A DNA stretch of 64,000 nt from Euglena gracilis (taxonomy: Eukaryota > Euglenida > Euglenophyceae > Euglenales). Shown here one piece after another: positions 1 to 11,576 of the stretch. Location of the stretch: positions 20,549,295 through 20,613,294 of the forward strand of contig CP154956.1 of NCBI GenBank assembly GCA_039621445.1. The letters are read 5' to 3'. The notes beneath the pieces are model-generated. The model was not told the origin of the DNA. It saw nothing but the letters and a program-made list of their open reading frames with translations, and searched no databases. Numbering within the stretch: the first letter of the stretch is position 1; each line of letters starts with the position of its first letter. The translations under genes were made by a program, and so were the position numbers.

Positions 1-243
1 GGTGTGCTTCTATTAGAGGGGGAGGGTTTAGGTGCTTGCCAGCGGAGAAGGATGAAAAATTCGGTTGAGCATAACCCTTCCAGAGCGTCACTCAATCACT
101 TCAGCCGGGGGATCAGGCCGCTGGCTAACCCCTCACCAGCGGGGTGGGGGTCCCCTGGCTGGAACCGGACGGGAACTGAGATGGGGGCCCGCAACCATCT
201 TCAACCAAAGTTGGGCCCATTTTCGGCACCCGCCACGGCAAAT

Positions 244-3200
244 TCAGTTCCGCATCCGGCCGTCCTTCAGGCCACCGGAAAGAAATTGGATTCCGGCCAC
301 AGGGGGGAGGGGGTTCCTGGCTGGAACAAGGCTGCTGGCTGGCCTGACCCCCCCCCCCGGCCTGGGGATGGCCCCGGAGTCACCCTTGCCCCGCTGCCAG
401 ACCAGCCCAATCGGCGGGAGTAGCGACACCTGTGCTTCTCCCCGTAGCCCACACTGCGGACGCGGGCCGAGGCTTCTTTTTAAGACCCCCTGGGGGGGAG
501 GGGGGGGTCCCCCCCCCACCCACCCAGGGTGGCACGGGACCCCCCCCGGGGGGGCGGGGCAGGGTTCGATATAAGGACAGGTGGGGGGGGGGTGGTCCGG
601 ACCCCCCCCTGCGGGCCAGGAGGGGGGGGGGGGGGGGGGGGGGGGCACCCCCCCCCCCCACCTAAACAGGTGCGTCGGCCGGGTGGCCGAATTTTCGGCT
701 CCGGCGCAAAGCGCCGGGCCGAAAATTTTTGACCCCCCAAAACGACCAAAAGTGCCATTTTGGGCACTTTTTGGGCAAAAATGTGCCAAAAATGCAAAAA
801 ATTTTCGGCGCAAAGCGCCGGAGGAAAAAATTGACCCTTTTTGGGGGGGGTCAATTTTTGCCCCCGAGGGTCGGTCCGGACCCCCCTTGCAGGTGGGGGG
901 GGGGGGGTCCGGACCTGCCCCTGCGGGCCAGGAGGGGGGGGGGGGGTGGGGGGGGACACCCCCCCCACCTAAACCATGTACGCCCTCCTTATATCGAACC
1001 CTGGGGCGGGGACCCCCCCCCAAATCGGGCCCGTCAAAGGCAATTTTCAAAAATTTTCGGCGCTTCGCGCTGAAAAGGTATACCTGGCGCCTCCGGCGCG
1101 GGACCCCCCGGGGGGGTGCAGCCCGGACCCACCCACCCACCCCCCTCCCCCCCGGGGGGTGGGGGGGGTCTGCTGACTTAAAAAGATGCCTGCGCGGGGC
1201 TCCTCGAGGAAATAGTCGGACAGGATGTCGATGGTCTCCCGCAGGCGGCTTGTTGGCTTCGCCGACCCCAAGGGGGGGGGAGGTCCGACAAAGCCCTTGC
1301 CTCCCAGCCAAGCACTGCCACCCCACAGGGGGAACTGCACTCCGTGGGGAATTTCGACAGAAACTGGGTTGTATCGATCAAATTTAGAGCCTGCCGTGGC
1401 ACTTTAAATTTGTGTTGTTGTTGTGCCCCCATATAAACACTCACCGAAAAAAAATGCATTCTGTTGCAGTTTTTTGGTACAAAACTGTTCTGCCTGGATT
1501 TACATCAGACAAAAAAAATCGGTCACTCACACTGCCTTTCATAACCGCCTGGCCTCATACGTGTCTTCTCCCGTGCCCAGGATGAGGTAGTGGTCACAGT
1601 ACTTGGCGGGGAAGCGCTCGAAGAAGCGGCCCACCTTGCTGACCACCTGCCGGTGGAAGGAGACACTTTGCAGGAAAGCGTAAGGTTGCAAGCCTAACGT
1701 TTGCACCCACCCCCCAAACGTTATACCAGCGTGGTGCGCCATGTCACTGCGGGCCAAGAGGACCCGCTGTTTGGACACCCAAGCAAGAATTACAAAAACT
1801 AAAATAAAAAAAACGGAGCTTGATAGGGCTTCGGCTTGGGGTCGAGGACCGCAAACCGTGACAAACCGGGATTCAGCAAAAAGGTAAGCCCAATAGTTAA
1901 AAAAAATTGAGGGCAGGGGAAGGACGACCTTGGTGTGTGGAATTTTTGGCGCATGGCGGAAGACCGGGCCCTGGTACTGCTTGAGGTTCTCGAACCGCTG
2001 CTCAATGGAGATGGTCTCAGTCATGAAGCACCTACGGTGAGAGGTGGTTTTCAGAACACCCGCCATCGCAGTGCACAACCAACGCCACGACACATGACAC
2101 ATGATGACAGACATCCCGCGTAATCCCAAGCCATCAACAAAGCCAGCAGGAAAAATCATAAACAACCAATCATAACATTCCTTTTGGGCAACTTCGCCCA
2201 TCCTTTTGTCCACAATCTTTTGCAGTTACAATCCAAAAACTTTTGCAATCCATTTTTTTGGCTCTCTGGAGGTGTGGGTTCCAACAAATCCCGAGGAAAC
2301 CCGACAAATCCCGGCAAATCCCGACAACAAGGATTTGTCGGAATTTGTCGGGATTTACGGACAGGCAGGGGGGTAGGGCACTTTCGACCCCCCTCATACA
2401 GGGGAAAAAGAAGAGGTGACGTAACGTGGGGGGGGGGCACCCTGAAGTTTCATGGGCACTGGAAGGGTGCCCTCCGCGGCTGGATTTGGAAGGGTCAGTG
2501 GCGCAGTCAAAAGCGCAGCACACCTCTTGAATGGAAATGGCAAAGCCTCCTGTATGATGAGCCGAGAGACGCACTTGGCGAATCCCTCTGCGAAGGGGGA
2601 GAAGACCGGCAAAATATTTCATGTGGAAGAAAACGATGAGAAAACACACTTCTGTGTGGAATTCATTTCACGTCCCCTTGAAAAATTATTCGGCCCAATT
2701 CAGTAACCACAACCAACAAACCGACCTCAAAAAACCCCTCCCCCCCCCCAGGTCATGCAGGGCTGAAATGAATCAACGAGGAAAATCTCAAAAAAAATTG
2801 TTTCTTGACACTGGAAACTTTTATATCTTTTCTGGTTTTGAAAAACCTTTCAGGAAGGTCGATCTTTTTGGGAAAGGAGAGGTCAAACACAAAAAATCAT
2901 CCTAAATGCATTATTTTCTGATTTTTGATGAATAAAAACACACAGTTATGTCAAGATCATTAATACAGAGCACACAATTTGACAACAGATTGTTTTAGAA
3001 AAAAATATCAACTGGTCTGTCAATGGGTTTGGGTGCTGTCCAAATAACTCTGGGGGGCTAGGGCCAAAAGGATTGATCCACTGACTTTGCAGGAGATAAT
3101 TTGAATGGTGGGGGTTTAGAAGTCGGTGTGTTCGATGTGCACACGCCCTTTCCCAACACCAACAAACCCCCCCCTAACAGAAGCCCAGGTCCGCCACAAG

Positions 3201-6200
3201 CACAGGGTCCAAATAAAAGCGCACCCCCCTGGTCGTCGAAGGCAGCTGTCCGTTACCCCAAATGTTAACGGCAATTCTGAATAAAATCAACAAAAATCAG
3301 ACAGGTGGGGTTTAAATAAAAGCACACACCCCTGGTTCCAGAGGCGCTCCAAAAAGCGCTTCCATTCAGGGAGTTCACTTTTAAAAGAAACCACCCCTGA
3401 TGTCCCTCCAGGAAGTTCAACACTTTTGCCCAGCGTCTGGGCAGGAATTAGCAAACCTCCTCCCCCCCCCCGGAATTGGGCAAAATGATAGATCAGGCGT
3501 TCATTCAGGGGGAAATGCTTGTGGAGAGGCCTCCAATACTGGTGAAGAGGCTGTTGACGATAACATAACAAGCGTCGATTTTTTTTTAGTGGGCTATTAA
3601 TTCATGAAAAAATAAACTTTGATCATTGCACGATGCTGGAGAACATTTTTCACGGAACACGTTCTCAAATCTGGGACCAATGGTTGAAATCACACACAAA
3701 TTGGGTTCTGAAGAATGATAATGGAACCAACAAAAAAAACAAAAGAAAGCGTTTTAAATGTAAATACACAGCTTTAATAATATTTAAGTAAAAAATTTAA
3801 ATATTATACGATGATCCGGATACTAAAACTTCTACATTTGGCAGAAAACTGGAAGACACCGCCAGGACAATGTACCGGGGCCCACCAGGCACATCAACTC
3901 CTTGTAAGTGCGGGCTTCCACTTTAAACTGCCGGTCTGGCGTGAGGCATTCAAGGAGGCGGCTGCACACGATGTCGTGCACGGAGGAGCCTTCTGCAGCA
4001 AAAGGAAAATGGCAACAAAAACAAACAAGAATCTCACGGGGAAATTACCTCCTTGTCAAAATCATTTTTGAGACGCAAGAGCCCATGGGGGGGGGGGGCT
4101 TTGAATTTGGGGTGGAATCAACCTTTTCTGGGGGCTATGAATATGTTGGTGGCCAAATTTCCGTTCTGTACTGTCCAATTTCCCCCAATTTGTCCAATTT
4201 TCATCCAAAGTGGACCCATGCCCGAAAAATGTTGTATCCACCCAAAATTTTGCTGTTTTTTTCCCCCCTGAATGGCAAGGTAGGTTCCAGGAGGAAAAAA
4301 ATGGAGGCAGACAGTTGTTGTGACCCTCATTGCTTACGCTTCGTGTTCAAAACACGAGCGGGCATGGGGGGCATCTCCCTGCCATCACAACGAGGACAAC
4401 ACCAACTGTTGCGAGGGGGGGGCATGGTACGGCCAGCCCCTCCACCCACTGAGTTTCACACACATTTTTTGACACATATCGGGCACATCAAAAAAGTCAA
4501 CACCCTGCTTTCCGGGCTGTCCCCGCGAGGGTTAGAGTACACGTTTCATTCATAAAGCCCTCCCTGAAGGTCTTGAAATCCCACCCAAATATAAAGTTGG
4601 GGGGGGCTTTTTGTTTGGGGGGGGGGGGGGGGGATACCCTTCCATGTAACACTGCTGTGTTGTGGCTATTTCAGCAACTCGAAGGAGGAGGAAGAAGGAC
4701 AAGGGTGAATGCAAGAACAATCGGGCCTCTGCCCTGTTTTTTTTGTTATTCTCCTCAATGTTTCACATATTGTGTGATCATGGAAGAATTCATTGTGCAA
4801 AGATTTCTAACCCATATCAGGTTTATTTCTTTGAGGTCTCCTAAATTTTAAAACAGTTTCTTCTTCTTCTTCTGCACCGACCCTTTGTCGGGTGCCTTCA
4901 TCACTTTGATTTTCACTTTTTTTGGTTCCTGTTTGCCTGAATTTTTTTGGATTTTTTTTGTTTGCCACTATCATGTTTAGATGTTCAGAAGGCGTTCTTG
5001 GATGACCCCGGGTGGTTCAGCTCAGAGAAAATTTTGGGCGGGCTGCTGGCTGGCTGAACCCCACTCAGGGGGGTGGGGTCAAATTTTCTTAAGCTACACC
5101 CGGCTTGACCTTTTTCACCCCAAAATCATCCCGAAGGGGAAAACCGGCTATTTGCGAGGGAGGGGCAGACAGGGTGTCCAGCACAGAGCCCACGGGCTGA
5201 TTATGGATCAGCGTCAGTCTTGCACTCCCTCATACCAAAAATGAAAACCAAAAGTTCCAGGAATTGCATACACCGAGGAAAGACACACCTTTCGGAGGGC
5301 CCTTTGGGGCCTTCGCTGGCCCGTCTGCTGCAGCCATGTGTCATGCCATCGGGCACTGCCTGGGGAGGGGCGGCAAAGAGGAATTGAAGGCGATGTGGAA
5401 AGCAACCTTCGCGTCAGGATGTGCCCATCTCCACCCGACCGTGGTGGCCCCCGGGCAGAGGATTTCGTGAGGACTCGGCTCCAAGCAGCCTGGCTGGGAG
5501 GTGCTGGCGATCGGAGCCAGGGGGTTTCCTGTGCTGGAGGGGACCCCACCGTGTACAAAGTTCAGGTGGTCCCTCCCCCAGACACGGACTGGAGGAGGGG
5601 TTCGGGCTGACCCCCGGGGGAAGGTACCCGGGACCCCGAAAACTCAAATTTTTCAAAATTCAATTCTTTTCCTTCTGCCACATTTGACATCTCTTCTGCC
5701 AAAAAGTGCTAATGCCCTATCCAGCCATGCTTTACTCCCCCCCCCCAACGCTTCGTAGCCCGAGAAACGGCCATTTTTCGGCCAATTTTGGCCCATTTCA
5801 GGGGTGATTTTGTTTGGGCTGTTTTCAGGGTAAAAAAAATTGATGTTTCCGAAATATCTCGGAAATGAAGCAAAATCAAAGGAAACCTCCGGAGACCTAA
5901 ATTGAAGCCCTTGGAACACCCTATCTAGCACTGTTTCGAGTTCCCTGTAACTTGACGGCTTGCCCGAGATACAACCATTTCAAGTCTGTTTCATTCCAAA
6001 TCTGTTCGGTTTTGGTCTGTTTCGACTTGGCCGTTTTCGGGCCATTTCCGGGTCAAAAAGTTGAAAATTTTCAAAATATCTCAAAAATGGTGGGGAATCA
6101 GAGGAATTGACTGGGGACCTAAAATAAAGTCCCCTGGACCCTCTATCGCCTTGTGTAGAATGTCAGGGCCAGTTGCGGGCTTGGGCTGGACCGCTGGCCC

Positions 6201-9200
6201 GGCCGCCAGGCTGCCGGCCGGGCCAGGCCGGGCCGCCAGGCTCCCGGCCGGGCCGCCAGGCTCCCGGCCGGGCCAAGCTGGGCCGTGCCACCGGCCGGGC
6301 TGTGCCGGGACGGGCCGCCCTGGCTGCCACGAGCCTCAAACATCTAAAACCCCCCCCCACTTATAAACCCCCCGGGGTTAGTAGGGAATCCGGAGGGGAG
6401 AAGGGTTAGTAAGTATAAAGTCCCGGCATATAAGCGTTTTATTGTCAGGGCCAGCTTTTTGGTTTGACATGGGGGGGCCTTTTTAGGTTGTCGAGGGTGG
6501 GGTTTTTGGTTGTTTATTTTTTGGCTGCAGAGCTGGAGTTATAATGTTAAATTCGGGTTTTTGGTTAGTTGTGGGGGTTCGGTAATCGGGGTTTTTTTTT
6601 TTCTTGTTTTTTGCTTCGTTTTCTGATTTTAAGTGGGGGTTGGGCCATGTTTATTTGGCTTTGTTGGGGTTTTTTTTTGAATTGGGTTTTTTTTGTCGTT
6701 GTTAAAAGTGGGTTTTATCTTTTTGTATTTTGGGGTTACATTTGTTAGCTTCTGGGTTTCTGTTTTTTCTGTGGGGTAGGTTCGATTTCCTTTTCTTGGG
6801 GGTTTGCTTAATTGGGGTTTTTAGTTTCTTGTTGCGGGGTTATGTTTGTCTGTCTGGAATTTGGTTTTTCTTCACGGGGCTGTGGGGGCATGATTCTTCG
6901 GCTTCTTATGATTTTAGGTTTGGGGTTGGGGGGGGTTTGGGGGGGGGGGGTTATAAGTCCCGGAATTGTTGGTGAAAATCCGAACCCCAAAAATGACCCC
7001 GAAACCCCCCCAAATTGGCATTTTTTGGCAAATTCGGTCAAAAATGGCATTTTTGATGATGGTCGATCTCAAAAAAGGGCCAAAAAATCAGTTTTTGGGT
7101 GGTTTGCGGCCGAAAAAAAATCGTCCCCGGCGGCTTTCATTTTTCTTCCCCGAAGGGGGGGGTTTATAAATCCCGGTTTGGTTGGTCGGCCCGGGGGGGG
7201 GGGGGGGGGGTAGGAGGGGGGGGGGGTTAGTAAGTGGGGGGGGTTTATAAGTGGGGGGGGGGTTAAACATCTGTTGCAGCATGGCACCATCAGACAGGTA
7301 AAAAGCTCAGCACAACACACAACCTGGTCCAGCCAGCACCTGTTTTCCAGCCACGCCTTTTTCCAGCCGGCCTGCGCGACCCCCCCCCCCGGGTCTTTAG
7401 AAAACGGAAAGTGCATGTGGGGTTGGAAAGATTATGTCATCAAGGGTTCCAAGGGTTTGGTGCCCAGACGCCTATAGAAATATTCTGCAGTTGAATTTTT
7501 TGAACGTTTTCATTGCACAAAAGTCAGTGTGGTGCCTCATGACCTCGGCCCTGTTCCCGGATTTGATTTGTCAGTTGCAAGCGACTGGAACTCCTAGTTT
7601 CCGAATCACCTTCGTTTGACCCCCCAATTCCCTGCCAGGCCCGAGTTATTCACCCGCAAATGGGTCCAAACTGGGCAGGATTGGGCGGGGGGGAGGAGGG
7701 TTCCACGCTAAGCTACTCTAAGCTTCGCTCTAACTCTGACGAGATCTGCGCCGCCCCCCCCCCCCTCTAGGGGGTGGGGGGACCGGGGGTGGGAGGCCGG
7801 CCGGCTGGGAGCTGGACCTGCCGGGCATCCAGAAAATGCGCCAAAAAGTCCAAACAGCCAAAATTTGGAGGTGAAAGCCCCAAAACCACCCAAAAAATGC
7901 TACTTTTAGCCACCCCACCCCAGTTTCAACTCTGCCATTTCGCTGGGTGAGACTTTCGGTCAAAAAATCGCTTTTTCGAAAATATCTCGAGAAATCGTAC
8001 ATTGCTTCTAGAAATGTCAGTCAGACCAAATGTGCCCCTGGAGGCCCTCTATCGCCTCCCGTTCGCCGTTTTGGCCGCCGACACGCCTGGCCCAGGGTTC
8101 GCTGCGCTTTTATGGCCCAAAACGACCATTTTAGGGTTTCTTTGCGTTTTTTGGGGGGGGTCGAAAATCGATTTTTAGTTGCGTCCAGGCATTGTCTGCG
8201 ACACACCAGAAGCAGGAAAGGCATGACTCAAAGTTTTATGCCAAAAGCAAAAAAAAACACCTTCAACAAATCCCAACCTTCAAATATTTTGTGATTATGT
8301 AAGCGCAAAAGGCTTGATTTCACCTTCGATTTGCGTGGTCTACGTCGCGGTACTGAATGGACACCCAGGGGACTATCTCGTGGTGAGAACATGTCGCGCC
8401 ACATGCCTTCACCACGCCTTGCCCCTCGCCAACGCTGGAGCCAAAATGGCGGCGGCGGGCCGGGGCGTGCGTCCACCACATCGGGGAACGTTGGGGACCC
8501 GGCCGGGTCGAGCGGCGGCCCCGAGTGCCTTCAATGTGCCAGTGCCAGTCAACAGCGGTCAGGGCCACGGTAGAGACGGTCTTTGCACAAATGGAAAGAA
8601 GCGGGCGGAGGGAGGAAGCGCGGGAAGGGTCACTGACCCTTTGGCAAGGAACCCCCTCTCAAAGGCCACTATTGTTAAAGACCCCAAGGGTCAAATCTTT
8701 GGCCATTTTGCTAAAAGCCACTAGCACCTCCCCCAGGCCTTTGTGGGAAAAAGCAACTTCCGGCGCCGCGCACCAAGGTGGAAATGGGGTTTTCAATGTG
8801 TTTTTTAAGCTGATTTTGTTCAAAAAAAATTCTTAGGTTGGGCGTTTTGGCGAGACATGGCACGAACCCGGGACCCCTACCCCCCCCTACCCCCCCTACC
8901 CCCCCTACCCCCCACCCCCCCCCCTACCCCCCCCCCCTACCCTACCCCCCCTACCCTCACCCGGGTTCGTGCCATATATGGTTTTGGCAGTTTTGGGGGG
9001 TTAAAAAGTTCAAAAAATTTCAAAATTCAAAATTCAAAATTCCAGTTCAAAATTCCGGCGCTTTGCGCTGGTCACTGGGAAAGAGTTTTCCACCAGCTGG
9101 CCCTGCCATCCAGGGGGACCATCCAGGGGGATGGTCCACTGGGATTTCCACCAACCAAATTTGGACAAGCTGCAGCCGAGCCCCCCCCCCACCCGGGGCA

Positions 9201-10129
9201 TCAACGAATCCTTAAGCAGACATCTGTGATTTCTTGGGGCGTACTACTGAGGGAGTCCCTTGTGCTCTTGGGCAGCGTTGCGAAAGGGGGTCCCAACAAT
9301 CCAGAAGCAAATAGCTCCTCCAAAGCAGGCATGGGGCGACGGAGAAATATCCATCCAAAGCAATGAAGAAGTATCCATCTACAGTTTAAGGCTTCCATGT
9401 GTTAAACACCATAGTGGATCACCTGAAAATTTTGAGGCCACACCCAAACCCCAGTCCAAAAGCCTGTGTCCTGTGGTGATGGTGTACAGTGCCCACACTG
9501 GCAGGGACTTGCCCTACGCACCAGTTAGTTCCGGTGCAACGAGCTGTGCAAAATGAGGCGGGTCCTGCGAGGACAAATTTTGCCATTCCTGACCCCTTTC
9601 ATAATGGAAAACAAACCCAGCGTCGCGCAAGGGGGCGAAGTGGTCCGCACTGTGGTGAGGAGCACTGGGCCCCATCTTTGGAAAACGCAAGATTAAAACC
9701 CTTGTCAACGCAGGTTGAGGGGGAAATGGATTTGACGAAGGGACCATTTTCGGGCCAAATTGCCTTTCAGCCCAAAAATGGTCGCCTTGCTTCGCTCACT
9801 GCTGCAATTTGGGAGTAAGAAGAGACGACATCACAAAGTTTTCATAAAAAAAGAATGGACCTGAGTTCAAACGAGACTCTCCTCCAGGAAAGCGGGTGGC
9901 CGATACACCGTTCTCAACAGACTCGGCCAGATGAAGGTCAGACCAAAGTCACAGTGCGAGCAGTCTTCCCGTGCACCGTCCGCAAATGCACGTACAGGTG
10001 GTACGGCGCGATGAAGGACCTCGGGCAGTACGGGCAGCCGAACTTCCTCTGCCGGGCCAGGGGACGCCCTGCTGGCAGGGATGCTGCCGGGGTCCCAGAC
10101 ATGTGGTTGCTCTGGCCCCCGGGAGACCC
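244..10129 (-). CDS. Multi-exon gene with C2H2 zinc finger, copy A (interrupted by a transposable element)
   Basis: Minus-strand exons joined by matching splice phase: 10,129-9,944 (zinc finger), 9,317-9,245, then, after a stretch where I cannot place exons, 3,992-3,876; 2,587-2,524; 2,031-1,929; 1,646-1,561; 1,248-430 (interrupted); 316-244 with the TGA stop. The six 3' exons encode about 175 residues and the codon phases at all five junctions agree. Acceptors are good (for example cttcgcag before 2,587 and ttgctgcag before 3,992); donors vary. The 3,992 and 2,587 exons are identical or nearly so in copy B, while the flanking introns differ. The penultimate exon carries a 726-bp insertion at 467-1,192, which puts a stop in frame unless it is spliced out. 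I do not recognise the family of the C-terminal part. Confidence 0.6.
467..1192. mobile_element. Inverted-repeat element inserted in a coding exon of copy A
   Basis: The 726-bp segment is absent at the matching point of copy B (48,535-48,540). It is flanked by the 6-bp direct repeat CGCGGG (461-466 and 1,193-1,198). Its ends are inverted repeats: AGGCTTCTTTTTAAG on the left, and CTTAAAAAGATGCCT on the right. The body is mostly G/C runs plus a segment homologous to the element at 28,320-28,576 and to 34,801-35,113. It contains a second, younger element at 560-1,003. No transposase is visible, so it is non-autonomous. Confidence 0.85.
560..1003. mobile_element. hAT-like miniature element nested in 467-1,192
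   Basis: The ends are CAGGGTTCGATATAAGGA and its reverse complement. It is flanked by a perfect 8-bp duplication GGGCGGGG (552-559 and 1,004-1,011). A closely similar element with its own 8-bp duplication lies at 26,054-26,459. Terminal CAGGG plus 8-bp target duplications are features of the hAT superfamily; assignment is inference because no transposase is present. Confidence 0.8.
2278..2357. repeat. Imperfect hairpin of AAATCCCGACAA-type repeats
   Basis: Three direct copies of (A)AATCCCG(A/G)CAA are followed by two copies of the reverse complement TTTGTCGG(G)ATTT, so the strand can fold back on itself. Retained in copy B at 49,605-49,685. It lies within an intron of the duplicated gene. 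Confidence 0.6.
2600..3875. other. Intron of the copy A gene, no exon seen
   Basis: AT-richer intron. It carries short repeats related to the motif AATAAAAGCGCACCCCCCT near 3,210 and AATAAAAGCACACACCCCT near 3,320; the same motif type recurs at 48,005-48,090 and 53,790, which suggests a small dispersed element family. An open minus-strand stretch at 3,287-3,571 is not supported: substitutions between copies there change residues freely. Confidence 0.4.
4086..4551. mobile_element. Inverted segment (copy A orientation), probable inverted-repeat element
   Basis: The 466-bp segment is in the opposite orientation in copy B (51,404-51,871) with the flanks unchanged. Its edges carry G-run/C-run inverted repeats (GGGGGGGCTTTG at one side, AAAGCCCTCCC beyond the other). 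A diverged relative lies at 29,950-30,262, which suggests a mobile family rather than unique sequence. Confidence 0.8.
5030..5096. repeat. CTGCTGGCTGG + C/G-run dispersed repeat (example)
   Basis: The motif GGGCTGCTGGCTGGCTGAAC followed by a C-run/G-run hairpin and TCAAATTTTCTTAAG recurs at about 320-375, 17,290, 24,397, 32,445, 36,830, 52,345, 58,868 and 59,208. Several copies start with CTGGAAAAAGG. It appears to be a shared module of the C-run elements. Confidence 0.55.
6346..7264. mobile_element. Inverted-repeat element present only in copy A
   Basis: The 919-bp insertion is flanked by the perfect 8-bp repeat AAACATCT (6,338-6,345 and 7,265-7,272). Terminal inverted repeats contain CCCACTTATAAACCCCCC. 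The interior is T/G-rich with further TTATAA-containing G-runs near the right end. No transposase is recognisable. In copy B the site reads AAACATCT followed by AAACGTCT (53,539-53,554), which looks like both target duplications left after precise loss of the element. Confidence 0.82.
7945..8158. other. Micro-inversion relative to copy B
   Basis: This segment appears reverse-complemented at about 53,799-54,006 in copy B. About 440 bp to its left (7,505-7,944) are missing from copy B, so inversion was accompanied by deletion. No exon is supported in it. Confidence 0.78.
8851..8980. mobile_element. 130-bp inverted-repeat insertion with C-rich core, copy A
   Basis: Flanked by the 7-bp direct repeat GTTTTGG (8,844-8,850 and 8,981-8,987), of which copy B has one copy near 54,695. 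The ends contain the perfect inverted repeat ATGGCACGAACCCGGG. The core is a minisatellite of TACCCCCC units. It has no coding capacity and would form a long hairpin with a C-rich loop. Confidence 0.82.
9245..9317 (-). CDS. Exon following the zinc finger, copy A
   Basis: This 73-nt exon encodes a peptide beginning ELFASGLLGPPFATLPKS. Its frame is supported by the copy A/copy B comparison: the one difference inside it turns GCT into GCC, which is synonymous in this frame, whereas a single-base indel sits just outside the acceptor. Its start phase matches the end of the zinc-finger exon. No family is recognised. Confidence 0.5.
9944..10129 (-). CDS. C2H2 zinc-finger exon, copy A
   Basis: The exon encodes one classical C2H2 finger: CPYC, then 12 residues including SFIAPYHLYV, then HLRTVH, so the spacing is C-x2-C-x12-H-x4-H. 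It is preceded by about 29 mostly Ser/Pro/Gly residues and followed by a short basic tail. The acceptor is strong (ctgcactgcag at its 5' edge) and the donor follows TTTG. C2H2 fingers usually bind DNA or RNA; a single finger could equally be structural, so no target is claimed. It shares splice phase with the next exon at 9,317. The (TG)n array lies in the intron immediately upstream. Confidence 0.65.
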
Positions 10130-10157
10130 CTGCAGTGCAGAATTGAAATGCCTGGTG

Positions 10158-10545
<388 letters not shown>

Positions 10546-11576
10546 CTTTCTCGTTCAAAAGCCAATTTTGGTCATGTGGACACTGGGATCACATTTGCAG
10601 GGATATGCACCCGAAAACCAAAATTGTATGAGGTGTGTGGACTGTAAAACCAGTAGCAATGATGCTCAAGCAACTGCCAGGTCCCAAAAGAGGACCACCT
10701 GGACAGCGGAAGGGATGAACCCTGTGGAGAACAATAGTTCGCTCAGCTCAACAGACCACAGACCACCAAACTATCCAACTACTTTTTTGGGGTGACTTTT
10801 TTGGGGTGAGAAAATCCTCCGACTAACCGCTCAAAATTTGGTGCCAAGATTTTCGGTTTTTTGAACGAATTCCAAAACCAAATTTCCAGCAGAACTCTAC
10901 GTGCCGGGTAGTCAGGCCGCCGAAGATCCTATAAATGAAGCGTTTCCAAAGGTTAGGTGTTCAAATTATTTCTTGACCAATTATATGTAGTATGCCCTCG
11001 ATAGACCATGTAAAAGTGTCCATAAATTGATTTTATGACTTTGCTTTGCCTAATGCAAGAGGCGTCAAAGAATGCAGGAGAAAAAATATAAAGCAAAATA
11101 TTTGGGGAAATTGTGGTGCTTCCTCAAAACTGTGGCTTCCCATGCTTTTTGTTCGGACTGTGGTCCATGGAAAACTTGGCACTCCACAGCTGGATTGATC
11201 ACCCAAAATCAGTCCAGGGATAACTATCGAAAAATTGAGGGAAACCCAGGAGCCAGGATTATTACAGGGAAATGGCAGTGAGTATCGTGAGTATGACACA
11301 ATCAACACACCGAAATGGCCCCCATTGCCATTGTGGTGGAATCATCAACAACCTTGAATGACCTCAAAATAAACAGTCCCAACAGCATCAGCGCAAAGCT
11401 GCATCCTCCAATAACCAGAGAGTACTTCTGAAGACAGGAAGGATGTTCTTTAAAAAAGAGGAAGAGGTGAAAGAGCATGTGAAAGGGGATGGGGTTCCCC
11501 AGGGGAGGGGGAGTGATTTTGAACTATTGTATGTGAGGCTGTGCTGACTGGTTTTTGAAGCGAAAAGTGACCCACC
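10546..11576. other. Shared single-copy stretch of the duplication, no gene seen
   Basis: Collinear with 59,650-60,676 in copy B with few changes. No exon with convincing codon bias or phase partners was found. It contains several short AT-rich stretches but no recognisable repeat. Confidence 0.5.

Noticed and set aside
244-1326. 360-codon minus-strand open frame at the left end
   Set aside because: It runs through G/C homopolymers of two nested elements and is in a different frame from the conserved exon.
3287-3571. 94-codon minus-strand open frame (HQYWRPLHKHFPLNE)
   Set aside because: Differences between copies A and B change residues and include an 8-bp indel in the downstream part, unlike the conserved exons nearby.
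8851-8980. tRNA-derived SINE
   Set aside because: The GGTTCG-like stretch lacks A and B boxes in the right spacing and does not pair as a T-arm; the inverted repeats explain it.
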